DNA of 64,000 bases from Spongilla lacustris. Taxonomy: Eukaryota; Porifera; Demospongiae; Spongillida; Spongillidae. A program made the translations under genes and the position numbers. The notes beneath the pieces were generated by a model. The model had not been told where the DNA came from, searched no databases, and worked only from the letters and a program-made list of their open reading frames with translations. Of this stretch, positions 22,645 through 33,699 are shown piece after piece. Where the stretch lies: contig OX442418.1 of the NCBI GenBank assembly GCA_949361645.1, positions 2,747,771-2,811,770 on the forward strand, given 5' to 3'. Each line of letters begins with the position of its first letter. Within the stretch, counting starts at the first letter, position 1.

Positions 22645-24912
22645 ATGAAAGTCGATGTTGTACTTGCGCATTTAGCTGCAATCCTGGTGATCGTGGTCGG
22701 TTCTCAGGATGGAGTGGTCGAAAAACCCAACACTTTGTATCTCCTTTCGCTCCTCTCCTACCCCGATACTGACCCTTCGTTGGTTCCTTCTAGAACAGAT
22801 GGCAGGACTATCATTGCTGGCGCTCAACTGGCTGTATCGGAAATCAACAATCGTACTGACGTCTTAGCGAACTATAACCTGGAACTCATCCCTGCTGATG
22901 ACGGCTGTAACTTCAGCTGGAAAGCCGTTATCAGTCTGATTGATAACCTTTACTACAGTGGTGGTAAACAGATCGTCGGCATAATCGGCCCGGCGTGTTC
23001 CGATGCTACTAAAGCGGTGGCGCCTCTCACTGGACAACCAGATATAGCGCTCATCAACGTGCACCTTGGTTCCGCTCCTGAACTTGGCAATCGCTATTTG
23101 TACCCTTACAGCTTCGGAATAAATCCTTCCACATTCAATCAGATTGATTCGATGATAGCTTTGTTTTCGAACAACAATTGGACCCGTGCAGCGGTACTGT
23201 ACAGTCCGGATATGCTTGTGAACTACAACTCCTTTCTGCTTTTCAAAGAGAAGCTAAATGGAAAGGTGAACCTCTCTTTCGTCTCTCCCGCCACTCCTGA
23301 CTATCTCCCGTTGGAGGCCTTGAGGAGTACGTACGTACGTGTGATCGTGTCTTTTCTAAGCGCCGAAACCCTTCAGTTAGCGCTGTGCTTGGCTTTCCAT
23401 ATGGGCATGACCTACCCCAGGTATCAATGGTTACTACTTACTCCGAACCAAACTGACAGCGCAGATTTTGTCTACGGCAACAGTGTGTACTCATGCAATG
23501 ATGAAGAGATTGGCCTTGCATTGAACCAGAGCCTCGCTTTCTACACCTCAGTTTATATCCAGTATACGTCAATCACATATACTGACCTTAATTCTGATTA
23601 CGTTCAAGGAACAGTCTGCAGCTGGGCAACTGATTGCATTGCCCTATTTGATGCTGTGTGGGCATTGGCAGTGGCCTTTAATAATTCCATTGGACCTCTA
23701 TGGGAAAGAGGACTTTCACTTTCAAATTATACATATGGAAAAGAACAATACACTCAAATCATTCAACAGCAGATGTATAAGCTAGATTTCAGTGGTGTTG
23801 CTGGAAATACCATCCAATTCAATCCACTTGAAGGCTACATCTCATCAGAATCTGTACTAACTCAGATGTATACGGTACTTTCTCCATACTATATAGTAGC
23901 CACCTACTCCACTTTAGGTGGCTTACAAATTGACCCAACTACTGCAGTGTTTGTGTCAACCAGCTTTGAAGAGGAACATGTGTTGGTGTCTCTACCCCTG
24001 GTAGTAACTGTCATAGTGGTGGATGCAGTAGCTGCTCTTCTGGTGTTAGGGATACATGTTGTTAACACGGTGTACAAAAATCACAAGGCTATAAAAGCCT
24101 CAAGTTCACGGCTCAACCACTTTGCTTACATTGGATGCTATATTATCCTGCTGGCCACACTGCTGTACACAATAAAAGAAACATTTCCTATCAGTATTGA
24201 TACAAAGACAGTATTGTGTAATGCATTTCCATGGACCTTATCAATAGGGCTGACTTTAGTATTTGGAACAGTTACTGTGAAGACATGGAGGTTGCATTTC
24301 ATCTTCAAGAGTTCATCGAAGTTAAGGAAAAGCTATAATGTTATGATGAGTGATGGTGTGCTGGCTGTTTTGATTTTGATCATGGTTGTTCCTGTTGTTG
24401 GCATATGTACAGCCTGGTCTATACATGATCCCTATGTACGGAATACTATCCAAACCCTGTTACCATCAGGGGACACTTTGGTTGTCAGCACAGAGGAGTT
24501 TTGCTATTGCCACTATCAGGTGCAGTGGATATCTTCCATTATTGCTATTGAAACTATTTTCATTATCATACTTATTCTTTTAGCTTTCTCTACAAGATCT
24601 AAAAAGAAGAAGGAGTTTCAAACACAAAGTATATTAGTTTTAGCTTACCTCTTGACATTATACACTGTAGTGGTTGGGGTGATCTACTTGATCACAGTAA
24701 TTGTTGGAGCAGGAATCAACACATCCTATGGAATACTTAGCTCTATGCTAACTGTTGCAGTATACCTGTGTGCTGTCCTATTGTTCCTACCACCCATAAT
24801 GCCAGTCATCTATGACATTCGCCATCCCCGCCGCCGCCGCACGGAATCAGGACTAACTGTGTGCAGTAATGTCAGTAGTGTAAGTGTAGGATCAGTTAGA
24901 AGATTAAGTTAA
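22645..24912 (+). CDS. GABA-B-like class C G-protein-coupled receptor
   Basis: The protein is 755 residues in one uninterrupted frame. Residues 1-20 are a hydrophobic signal peptide. Residues 25-430 form a periplasmic-binding-type (Venus-flytrap) ligand domain, with the family block GRTIIAGAQLAVSEINN and a IVGIIGPACSDAT block. Many N-glycosylation sequons are present (NRT, NFS, NWT, NQS, NYT). Seven transmembrane segments occupy about residues 446-725. SSSRLNHFAYIGCYI after helix 1 matches the GABA-B pattern, and the cysteine-rich linker of glutamate receptors is absent, which also points to the GABA-B branch. The tail is short, basic then Ser-rich, with no coiled coil for heterodimer assembly. 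By family it would sense a small extracellular ligand and signal through Gi/o. The ligand is unknown. A possible acceptor (TTCTTCAATAG) ends 3 bases before the ATG, so a 5' UTR intron is plausible. This gene alone in the window has no lesion. Confidence 0.93.
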   Translation: MKVDVVLAHLAAILVIVVGSQDGVVEKPNTLYLLSLLSYPDTDPSLVPSRTDGRTIIAGAQLAVSEINNRTDVLANYNLELIPADDGCNFSWKAVISLIDNLYYSGGKQIVGIIGPACSDATKAVAPLTGQPDIALINVHLGSAPELGNRYLYPYSFGINPSTFNQIDSMIALFSNNNWTRAAVLYSPDMLVNYNSFLLFKEKLNGKVNLSFVSPATPDYLPLEALRSTYVRVIVSFLSAETLQLALCLAFHMGMTYPRYQWLLLTPNQTDSADFVYGNSVYSCNDEEIGLALNQSLAFYTSVYIQYTSITYTDLNSDYVQGTVCSWATDCIALFDAVWALAVAFNNSIGPLWERGLSLSNYTYGKEQYTQIIQQQMYKLDFSGVAGNTIQFNPLEGYISSESVLTQMYTVLSPYYIVATYSTLGGLQIDPTTAVFVSTSFEEEHVLVSLPLVVTVIVVDAVAALLVLGIHVVNTVYKNHKAIKASSSRLNHFAYIGCYIILLATLLYTIKETFPISIDTKTVLCNAFPWTLSIGLTLVFGTVTVKTWRLHFIFKSSSKLRKSYNVMMSDGVLAVLILIMVVPVVGICTAWSIHDPYVRNTIQTLLPSGDTLVVSTEEFCYCHYQVQWISSIIAIETIFIIILILLAFSTRSKKKKEFQTQSILVLAYLLTLYTVVVGVIYLITVIVGAGINTSYGILSSMLTVAVYLCAVLLFLPPIMPVIYDIRHPRRRRTESGLTVCSNVSSVSVGSVRRLS

Positions 24913-25336
24913 ATTATATGGATTCATGCATTATGTTTATAGATTTGATTTGCAAGCCAAGCAACCCGTGTGTATACATGTATCAGTTTTGAGGAGTAAT
25001 AGTTTCACTATCTTTGACACATTCAGAGTGTATGTAAATCAGTCGCTGACTGACTGAAGTCTTATCAGCACTGAATGTGTACATGTGCATTTCGCATTTG
25101 GGCTCATGCATAATTGTGTTCGGGTTTGTGAGCAAAATGCCTTATGGCAAGTTACACATCTCATATTTATTGAACTCTGACAATTGTACATTATCATACT
25201 AATATAATTATAATGTAAATATTATTGCCACAAGGACCAACACCCCCAAGTCCAAGGTGATCTCCAACTTGCATGGCCACCTGAACTTTTAACACTATAG
25301 TGCGGGCCAATGCCCGGTCCCTCCTATTAAAGGGTG
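24913..25336. other. Receptor 3' flank
   Basis: Non-coding. No canonical AATAAA was seen close to the stop codon. The stretch ends at the GATA target duplication of the next element. Confidence 0.5.
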
Positions 25337-25605
25337 GATATGTTACGGCCCGGTTTGAATCCGTGACCCGATTTAAATCGGGTTGACCCGATTCAAACCG
25401 GGTTGACCCGATTCAAAACCGTTTGACCGGATTTAAAGCTGGTTGACCCGGTTTTTGGCATTGCTCTTATCTTGACCCGATTTGAGTCGGATCGGTGTTT
25501 TTGACCCGCAGTGTTGTTACTTCTTGATTTTAATAAAAATCAATGTCATTGAGTTATAATTAGTACACACTTGGTGTTTTGTAATGAAAGTGAAAATTCA
25601 TAATA

Positions 25606-26344
25606 TCAAATCGCGACAACACTACTTACAACATTTACAGACAAATGCGCACAGCTGCATGAGTCGCACAGCCACGTTATGCTACAGTCTTTCCTATTGG
25701 ACTCCTTGATGCACGTACGGTGGAGCATTTCTCCACATTTAACACACCCCAACATATCTTTATCTTCGGTACTCCGGCACGTGCAAAATACCTCAATCTT
25801 GTCATTTTTCATGTCCCTACGCGCTCGCCTTCTTTTCAGCATTTCTGAAGGGAAGGGTTGTATCGCACCATTCTCTAAACACTGTAGTAAATGGTCCCGC
25901 ATGGATGTACCTTCAGTTTTGAAGTGCAAGTACTGGGGGTCTTCCCCAGCACAAAGAGCAGTGGCAAAAGCCAACGCGAAAACACCACAATCGTTTGAAT
26001 TATTTTGCCTATCAACAGCAACGAACTCTAAGCTGATAAGACGCTCGGTTGGCATAAGAATCGAACAGATCTGCTGCTTTGTACTGAGAGGAATCGCGGT
26101 GTTCATGCTGTCATACACCTTAACCACGGGATAGCAATCGATGGTTGATATTGTCAGCCAATGGTATTTATTGGAGTGAAGCACCTGAATAAATTCTTTC
26201 CTGCCTCCAATCACTTCAAAGGCACCGGTGGATCCTAGTAAAGAATTTTGCAAGCCTGGTGTGCCATACCGTAGCTTCAATAAACACTGTGTGGCATTGA
26301 CAATTGTGTCACTGATCCAACCAGATGGACTTTCAAGAATGTTC
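25606..26344 (-). pseudogene. Ginger copy A: Ulp1-type cysteine protease plus PHD finger (last exon)
   Basis: The exon starts after an acceptor (ACATTACAATGCAG) and continues the frame ending VTLTDFDR of the preceding exon. Protease features run in the C48/Ulp1 order: Trp-containing start (SGWISDT), His in YHWLT, Asp in KVYDSM, Gln in DRQNN, and Cys in NDCGVFALAFA. A C-terminal PHD finger follows, with CTC, CVKC, HRTC and CDSC ligands. Ulp1 enzymes remove SUMO-like modifiers or cut precursors, and a PHD finger reads histone tails. Here they are probably parts of the transposase polyprotein or a partner protein. Catalytic residues are all present in this exon, but other exons of copy A are damaged. 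An Asp next to the catalytic His in copy B is Tyr here. Confidence 0.75.
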
Positions 26345-26423
26345 CTGCATTGTAATGTTAAACATGGTAATTAAAATGTCTCATACCACAATTGCATGCC
26401 ATGCATATAAGAACTTAATTTAC

Positions 26424-27333
26424 CTGTCAAAATCCGTCAGTGTGACACCACCAGCTACAGTCCAAAAGGATCCACCTTTCTTGGATTTTTTTATCTGATC
26501 ATTGCTGGAATCAGTAGCATCATTTACAGTTACAGTATGCAGCTTTTTGTCATCTTCTTTGTCATTGATCCTACTACTCTCGTTGCCAAATGATTCTCTG
26601 AGCTTCAAAATCCACTCACACAAGTCATCTACATCTGCAAGTTTTAATTGCAGATACTGATTGTGATACATATTAATTTTAGGTAAACAAATTTTCCTGG
26701 CATGACTATTCCAGTATTCCAGCAATTGGCAAATCTTTAGGTTGCTCCATTCAGGATTTGATAGGGATGCTTGAAAGCTATCAAACTCATCATGAATTTT
26801 AGGTGTGACAATTACAAATCCCGACACTTCTCTTAAAGATTTGTGCTTATTGTAAGAACGTGAATCAAGCCAGAGAGCAACTTGTGTATTAATGTAGAGA
26901 CCATAGTCATCAGGGCTGGTAAGGGAATCAGTAAGCTGAAGTATAGGAATAGGATAAATGATATTTTTAAAGGCTGCTGAAAAAGATATTGATCCTTTGT
27001 ATCCCTGGAGCTCATTTGCCGGATAGCAGGTACGGAGCACACCATGTTCACACCTGGAGATGGCATATATTTGTCTTTAACATTTAGTCAAGTAGACATG
27101 CCATCTAACCTTATACGATATAAATTCCAATTCTTTCCTACTACATCAGCAACAACACCAGGAAGGCAGGAAAGGTCAGAAGAGGCACGATCAATGCGTG
27201 GAATCCGAACTGAAACATAGTCACCCGCAGCGAAAGACACAACACTTTTCTTTTTATTGTATCGGTGAATCATCTTTTGGGCAGATTTTAGATACTTTCT
27301 GTCACCTTTTACACGTACCTGCATGAACAAATA
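26424..27333 (-). pseudogene. Ginger copy A: post-integrase region, internally deleted
   Basis: From upstream to downstream, one exon of about 27320-27105 encodes an SH3-like/chromo-like block (GDYVSVRIPRIDRASSDLS, then LPGVVADVVGK). Such blocks follow the integrase in Ginger-derived proteins. The next exons (about 27065-26424) contain IIYPIPILQLTDS and an acidic/lysine-rich linker, and end at a donor (GACAG|GTAAAT). Near 26975 the sequence jumps directly between two points that are about 560 bp apart in copy B, removing the CXC motif and one exon. The fused reading frame is probably not functional. Confidence 0.65.
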
Positions 27334-27401
27334 GACATGTAAGATAATGGCATTGTGTAAGTACATTTGCATCACAGCCATTATAGTACAATGAATATAC
27401 C

Positions 27402-28841
27402 TTCTTATGCTTTTCCATTGTTGCCAACTGTGCTTCCCTCTTCTCTATTTCACCGCTAGCTATGATCATGTCCACTTCTTCATTTTCTGTTACTATGCCA
27501 TTGAATTTCTCAGCATTGACTTCCCTATGAGTTGGGAATTTTCCTACTGTAACATCAGTTAAGTCATTTCTTTCCACGACTGGCTTTGACTGCAGTGCTT
27601 CCTTCATCTCCCCTAAGCCCTGCTGTAGTGGTTCATTTACTGGGTCTGAAGTACTTGTGCAGATCCCATCATCAGTCAGTGACTCCTCTAAGATGATACC
27701 AGGCGATTTTCCAGTTGGAAACAACACTGACCTAGGTTTCTGACCAAATACTAACTCATATGGGCTTGTTCCCACTGCTTCATGAGTCTGTGTGTTCATT
27801 GCATCTATATGAGAGATAAAAGAAACAAGTGTTAAGTGCCACTCAGGCAAATATAATCGAACAGCATTGAAAAGAGCTTACAGGCTATTTTTGGAAGCCA
27901 TTCACTCCATGGTTGTGTCTTCAGCTTGCTCTTCATTATCCCTCCTCCTAATTTCTTTTGAAGTGTTTGGTGAGCACGTTCCACTAACCCCTGGCTCTGT
28001 GGATGACGTGGTTGACCACTCACTAGTTGGATTTCTGTGTGCCACATTGCCTGTAAACCTTCCATCACATGATTTACAAATTCTCGACCATTGTCCGAGT
28101 GAAGTATGCGAGGTACACCAAAATAGAGAAAAATCTGCATGTTTAAAACATTTGCAACATTTATAGCTGTTTTGCTTTCAATGGCATAGGCAAAATTGAA
28201 TTTAGACCAATGATCTACACAATGAAGGATCCACTTCATTTCTCCATGTGGCAAGTGCCTCATGTCTATGAGATCAATCTGGGAAATGGGCACATTTATA
28301 ATGATCCCAGATTTCACACAGGTGTAAACAGGTGTATACAATACACCATGCACATTTAAGAATGCAAGACATACATACATACTCTGCATAATGCTTTTAA
28401 TGTTGATGTGCCTATACTGCATTGTGCACATGTTTTATTAGGTTTAAAACAATCCTTTTCCACTCACTTGGAGTCTAGTAAGAAACCCATTTGCAATTAT
28501 AGGATTTAGTGGTGCTGTAAACGTTTGACGGCTGTGAAGCTGGCAAGTGGGGCACATGCTGACAAATTTCTCCACCACACTCCTTGGAATGCCTCGGTAC
28601 AGACTCTGGAGCTGAATGTAACAAAACATGCAATGTGGTTTGTAATGTCTTACACAATGTACATGTATGTTGTATGCTTTAAATATGTCAGCAAAGAAGT
28701 TATTCGCATGCAACTAACCTTGTTTTCTTGTATCCTGCATGCAACAGTTCATTGGTATGGACCTCATTGATTGTTGAGTAGAATTGCTCCACATACACGA
28801 TTTTTCTGTACTGGCTCAAAAGGGAGTTGTCTTCTGTATCC
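27402..28841 (-). pseudogene. Ginger copy A: integrase-type transposase exons
   Basis: Spliced exons run right to left. About 28841-28726 holds the histidine half of the zinc finger (EVHTNELLHAG). About 28611-28471 holds the cysteine half (MCPTCQLHS). About 28283-27883 holds the DDE core: IDLIDMRHLP for the first Asp, HSDNGREF for the second, and GLVERAHQ for Glu. About 27805-27402 holds the AVGTSPYELVFGQKP block and a charged linker. The family cuts and pastes DNA through the terminal repeats. All catalytic and zinc ligands are visible in this copy, with typical donors (GTGAGT) and acceptors. I call it a pseudogene because the first exon is frame-disrupted and the downstream part is deleted. 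Confidence 0.78.
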
Positions 28842-29134
28842 TACAAAGAAGTGCAAGTATTTATGCCAGAAACGTTGAGAAAATTTGTACATGTGTATGC
28901 TGTTCATTTTAAGTATTCCACTTTATATTCCAGATAGATATTGCATGCATGCTTATGATATGTGCTGCCATATAGCCATATACAGTAGAGAGGTCACCTT
29001 TACAGGTCTGAGCATAACAGCTGACACAAGTTGTATGTGACAAAGCATAGATATCATCAGTGCTGCATGGTGAGGACTTGTATGCTGATACGATCTACAT
29101 TGTGAGATCATGCAGTGCATAACACCATGCACAT

Positions 29135-29137
<3 letters not shown>

Positions 29138-29209
<72 letters not shown>
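29138..29209. repeat. (AC)n microsatellite in copy A
   Basis: About 36 AC dinucleotides lie in an intron-like part of the element. The corresponding tract in copy B (57517-57558) is much shorter and interrupted by CG-containing units. Confidence 0.95.
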
Positions 29210-29211
<2 letters not shown>

Positions 29212-29356
29212 TGATAGCAGAACCATGGCTCACATAATTCGGATTGCTTATTTCGACACAACTGGCACGCGCTAAGCATTCTTACCATGGCCAGACATAT
29301 TTGTACATGAACATAAACTCTAACACCCTGCACGCATACGATACTATATACAGTAC

Positions 29357-29607
29357 CTGCTCCTAGTTGGGAACAACGAGGACGCCGTCTTCATCAAGGC
29401 ACGTCAAATTCATTAGCTGTATTTTTTTCTTATTATGAACTGTCGCATCTTTGTGTTGCACAAAACAGCATTTTGAAGAGATTGTTTTACACTCTCACCA
29501 AAGGCTGAATAGTACACGCCGCTAGTTCCTCTCTTTCCATTGGGAGGGAATTTCTCTGTTAGGAATGCGTCAAATTCAGACTCACTGACACCAACGATCT
29601 CAGCCAT
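29357..29607 (-). pseudogene. Ginger copy A: first coding exon, frame disrupted
   Basis: The ATG is at 29607, about 50 bp inside the terminal repeat region. The N-terminus MAEIVGVSESEFDAFL is shared with copy B. After MRQFI the frame runs into a stop, while similarity to copy B (LTCLDEDGVLVVP) continues in another frame up to a donor, CAG|GTACTG, at 29356. The break lies in an A run. No domain was recognised. Confidence 0.6.
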
Positions 29608-29703
29608 TTTCACGTTACATATGATGAAAATCCGGTCGACCGGATTTTAACTCCCGACCCGCTTTAAATCGGGTCACGGATTCAAACCGGGCCGTAACAG
29701 ATA

Positions 29704-31600
29704 TATCATTCAGGACGGTGATACATGCATGTAGTTCCTAAACATAACTTAGGTAAGTTAATTTATTTGTATATATTACATGTATCATGATATTACATGT
29801 ATTGTAGTATATTATTCAGTATAATGTAAGCATGTATTATATATACATTAATTATTAATTATATATTATAATAATATACACAAACAAATAATAGAGAAAA
29901 AAAAACTACCATATTAGTATGATAATGTAGAATTTAATAAATGCATGACGTTGCGGCGCGTTTAGCTAAGATGCAAAAACACTTCTGCGGGAATTTCAGA
30001 AAACCGCAAATTACCGCAAAGTAAACATCAGGTTGCTTCATAGCTTGCAATGGTCAAAACGCAAAGTGCAAACGTTGCAAATTAAATGTGTTATATCTGG
30101 CCAACGATGCACCAGCTGCCAGCCTTTAAAAAATACTATTAGTCTGTGTTGTAACGCAGTTGTGCCGCCATCTGTGTCTTTGGCATCAGCAATAACATCT
30201 TCGCAATCATTTTCTGCACTCCCGCAGCATTTAGGTTCAAAAGATGCTTTGTTACAGCAATCGCAGCAGTGCCATTCAACTTTGCAGCTGTCGGCACCGC
30301 TATCGCAACCATGTAACGTATTGTTCAAATCCACCATCATCCTATATCCTTCAGCGCTAACCAGATTTGAAGTCACCTCAATGCGGTGAGCCACATCCAG
30401 TTCATCACAGCTTACACAGTCACCGCAAAAGCGGGGAGCTAGCACCACCTCCAGATTCATTGCAGTTCCATGCAATTCAATGTGCAACGTGCTAGCACCT
30501 CTCAAACTCCAGTTCACCCTAAGCGGAAAACGATGGACGTCCTGGGCTCATTGCCCTATCCATGTGGCGGGCATATATGTCACAGCATGTAAGAGGCATC
30601 TTTCCAGGCATTATTCCTACATCTTTGCTTGTATAAAATGGGCTTTTCACACACGCGTCATCTCACATGCAGGTCAAAGTGCATTGGTTCCTATATCCTA
30701 ACTGCCTCACAACAACTCAATCAGGAGGTGGCTGCTACCCCTGTTGGCTGCATGGGATGCAACACATGAAGCTACCAACGCTTGATAATATCTTTCAGCT
30801 CTAAGTACCTACACTACGTTACATCCCTTCCAAGGGGTTGCCTGCATTTGCTTGTGCGCTATCCACCGCCTTACGCTCTGCATGCAGCGGGTCAAGCTTA
30901 ACCAATCCATCACAAATGTGTCTGAGTTTCAGAAACAAAATATAAACATACTAACATACATAAGAATATAAATTATTAACTCTTGACCTCAATTAATGAT
31001 TTCATGCTTTATGGGTTGACCACAATGTACTCTAACCACTTATTTAAACAATCACTATTGTCTTTTTCTACGTAAGAGCCTTTGTGACCTTTCTTTTTAC
31101 ACGTACAGCTGGCATCTATAGCTACCTTCCTAAATTCAGCTTAGGAACCGAAATATAAGTGTCATTATCAATGTGAAGCCTAGATTTTACTACCAATTAT
31201 AAACGGACACTTTTTTTTTCTTCAAGCAATTTTAAGTGCCTAGTCTTGGTGTCCTACGTTCAAGATGGAATGCCAAGGTGTTATTGAACTGCATTGCGCT
31301 GAAGTAAAAATGTTGATGACTCTTAAGAATCCTTACAAAGGCAATAATTAACCGCTAGCAAAACAGATAAGTGGGTATGGCACTATAGTATTTCTTGTTC
31401 ATTTACTATACATACTACCTGCTATTTTAATGATAAAAGTCGGCGATATATAGATTTGACTTGAAGTGGTATGTCACTCAAACACACAAAAAAATTTCCA
31501 TGGCCAGCTGTCGGGGAACCCGATATGCCCCGATACGAGGTCACCATCACCGGCACATGATTACTCCACTGACTCCACCTCGTATTTACAATAAGGCTTG
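29704..31600. other. Mostly non-coding stretch after copy A
   Basis: It is A/T-rich to 29990. A cysteine-rich open frame at 30038-30517 is listed separately. Beyond that nothing is recognisable. Confidence 0.45.
30038..30517 (-). CDS. Hypothetical cysteine-rich open frame
   Basis: The frame is 159 codons long with about 16 cysteines, including CGDCVSC and CCDCCNK. I recognise no family. No signal peptide or splice context supports it, and the opposite strand also has a long open frame over the same bases. The local base composition (GCA and TGC rich) may simply avoid stops. It is kept as a weak candidate. Confidence 0.2.
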   Translation of the reverse strand: MNWSLRGASTLHIELHGTAMNLEVVLAPRFCGDCVSCDELDVAHRIEVTSNLVSAEGYRMMVDLNNTLHGCDSGADSCKVEWHCCDCCNKASFEPKCCGSAENDCEDVIADAKDTDGGTTALQHRLIVFFKGWQLVHRWPDITHLICNVCTLRFDHCKL

Positions 31601-31614
31601 AAACCTGTTAGTTT

Positions 31615-31740
31615 AGGAAAAACCGGTTGTAACAGGTTATTAAAATATAAAAAACCGGTCGGTTAATGTGATTGTTAAAAAAAAAAACCGGTCGGTTGAG
31701 GTTGTTTGTTTTAAAATAACCGGTACTTTCCGGTTTAAAA
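31615..31740. repeat. ACCGGT-rich low-complexity repeat
   Basis: AACCGGTCGGTT-like words recur five to six times, separated by A- or T-rich spacers, with local hairpin symmetry. Confidence 0.7.
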
Positions 31741-31884
31741 ATTAATTATCATGCATTAACGATGGACCAAATACTAAACCAGCGCTTTGCTAGTCGGACG
31801 GACCCTACTACGGCGTTTGGGTGACATGCAATTAAGCCTATACCAAGATTTGCAACGGAGAGTGCAGTCCAATCGGGTAGCAGC

Positions 31885-31955
31885 GGTATTATATATATTA
31901 TTATTATTATTATATATATATAATATAATTATATATTATATATATATATATATAA
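31885..31955. repeat. AT/ATT microsatellite
   Basis: The tract mixes (TAT)n and (TA)n units. Confidence 0.9.
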
Positions 31956-32014
31956 ACGATATTCACAACAATGCTTTTCACCCGTATACCGGACCAAACG
32001 CGGTGTCATAGTCG

Positions 32015-32407
32015 CCAATGACTCCCCTAAATTTTGACTCCCCAGTCATTCGCGCCTAGGCATATTTGACTCCCCAGTCATTTACGCCTAGGCATATATG
32101 ACTCCCCAGTCATTCACGCCTAGGCATATATGACTCCCCCTTGATAAAAGTGACTCCCGGGAGTTATTACAGCCTTAGGCATAATTAACTCCCCGTCGAT
32201 CTTTGCCAATGTATATGATTCCCTTGTTGTCTGCCTAGACAAAATTGGCTCCTGTCTTGGGAGGCGTTATAGCCTTAGGTATAAATAAATCCCCGTTGGT
32301 TTTTTCAGAGATAGCTGGTAAAGGTATTTATGTCACTTTTATAAATGTGGAGTCATATATACCTAGGTGTGAATGACTGGGGAGTCAAAATTTAGGGGAG
32401 TCATTGG
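32015..32407. mobile_element. MITE with about 37-bp inverted ends and internal 33-bp repeats
   Basis: The ends CCAATGACTCCCCTAAATTT and GACTCCCCAGTCATTC are mirrored at 32367-32407. Near the left end the unit GACTCCCCAGTCATT..CGCCTAGGCATAT is tandemly repeated three times. The body has further GACTCCC words. No protein is encoded and no clear target duplication is seen. Confidence 0.8.
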
Positions 32408-32860
32408 TAATTATGCATATGGAGAAATGGCCCATACATAGGCGGTCATCATGCTTTTATTTTTAAATTGAATTTTAAACACATTTATAATTTACTATAA
32501 ACCGGTCTGATTGTGAATCTGTGTTTTATATAATTATGACATGAACCATTCGTGTAGTAAAATCAAGACAAAAATTTAATTTCTACCGCGCATTATTTAT
32601 TCATAAACAATATGTCATAACGTAAAACCTTGCGTCATCTGGGATTAAGTTACAGTTATTGCGTACGTTGCAATTAGTTAACTGTTAATTGCAGATGAAT
32701 TATTAACGATAATACACAATCGTAGCTTTGGAGATGTGGGGGCAGCAATAAACGGATTGCCCTGCATGATTTCAACTTCTGAGATTCAAGTGTTTTGGTG
32801 AGTATACTGTGTATGTGCAGAACAGGCATATATTCGATGCAGTGAAGGGGGAGGAGATAT
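32408..32860. other. Non-coding stretch
   Basis: A/T-rich. Nothing recognised. Confidence 0.5.
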
Positions 32861-33293
32861 GGCCTTCTCCCTATACTAGTACTGTATGGACTTCTCCCTT
32901 TATACTGTTGGCCTTCTCCCGGACCGTTAATTGCCCGTCTCCTTATACTGTTGGTCTTCTTCCTGTAGTGTTAGACTGGTGGCCTTCTCGCTATACTGTT
33001 GGCCTTCTCCCTATACTGTTGGCCTTCTCCCTATACTGTTGGCCTGCTCCCAAATACTGTTGGCCTTCTCCCTATACTGTTGGCCTTCTCCCTATACTTT
33101 TGGCCTTCTCCCTATACTGTTGGCCTGCTCCCTATATACTCTTGGCCTTCTCCCTATACTGTTGACCCTTCTCCCTATATGGTTGACCTTATCCCTATAC
33201 AGTTGGCCGTCTCCCTATGCTGTTGACTTTCTCCCTATACTGTTGACTTTCTACCTACATGTGTACTGTCGGCCTTATCCCTATACGCTTATA
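32861..33293. repeat. Minisatellite, 20-bp unit GGCCTTCTCCCTATACTGTT
   Basis: About 20 imperfect head-to-tail copies, most regular at 32995-33160. Open frames inside are repeat artefacts. Confidence 0.95.
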
Positions 33294-33667
33294 TTCAGAA
33301 CAAGTGGCCAGCCCTGAGTTTGTGAAACGTACTAATAAAAATAACTACGCATTTCATTATCGTTCGTTATTGTGAGAAACGAAGGTGTCAGTACAACTTT
33401 CGCCACCATATGCATCAGTTGAATTCAAAGCAGCCGCTATCACCACCACAAATAATTTCATCTCACTGACAGGCTCCACCTCAGACGACATCAAAATCAA
33501 ACTCTCTTTCAGCGTTTCATGTATTGGAGGAGGCAAAAAATTAACCATCAATCGGCACGCCTCTTTGTCACGAACCTAGGTCTTCTCTGACGAGCTTCGC
33601 AAGGCTTGCGCACCGAAAATAGCCGAAGTTATAGTCAATAGCTTAATACATGACAATAGGCATTCTG

Positions 33668-33699
33668 GCATAGCATAGCATAGCATAGCATAGCATAGC
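33668..33699. repeat. (GCATA)n microsatellite
   Basis: Six perfect pentamer units. Confidence 0.95.

Larger units (their letters stand above)
25341..29699 (-). mobile_element. Ginger-like DNA transposon, copy A (complete ends)
   Basis: The terminal inverted repeats are about 45 bp and begin TGTTACGGCCCGG, with a mirrored end CCGGGCCGTAACA at 29687-29699. GATA flanks both sides (25337-25340 and 29700-29703). Sub-terminal repeats GACCCGATTTAAATCGGGTT are themselves palindromic. The minus-strand multi-exon gene encodes an integrase-type transposase plus a Ulp1-type protease and PHD finger. TGTNR termini, a 4-bp duplication and a gypsy-integrase-related transposase match what I know of the Ginger superfamily. 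Compared with copy B it lacks a segment of about 560 bp containing the CXC motif. Confidence 0.85.

Noticed and set aside
25606..28431. Adenovirus-like or Polinton-type protease and integrase pair
   Set aside because: The protease is of Ulp1 type with a PHD finger, the ends duplicate 4 bp (GATA), and no polymerase, packaging ATPase or capsid gene is present. Ginger fits better.
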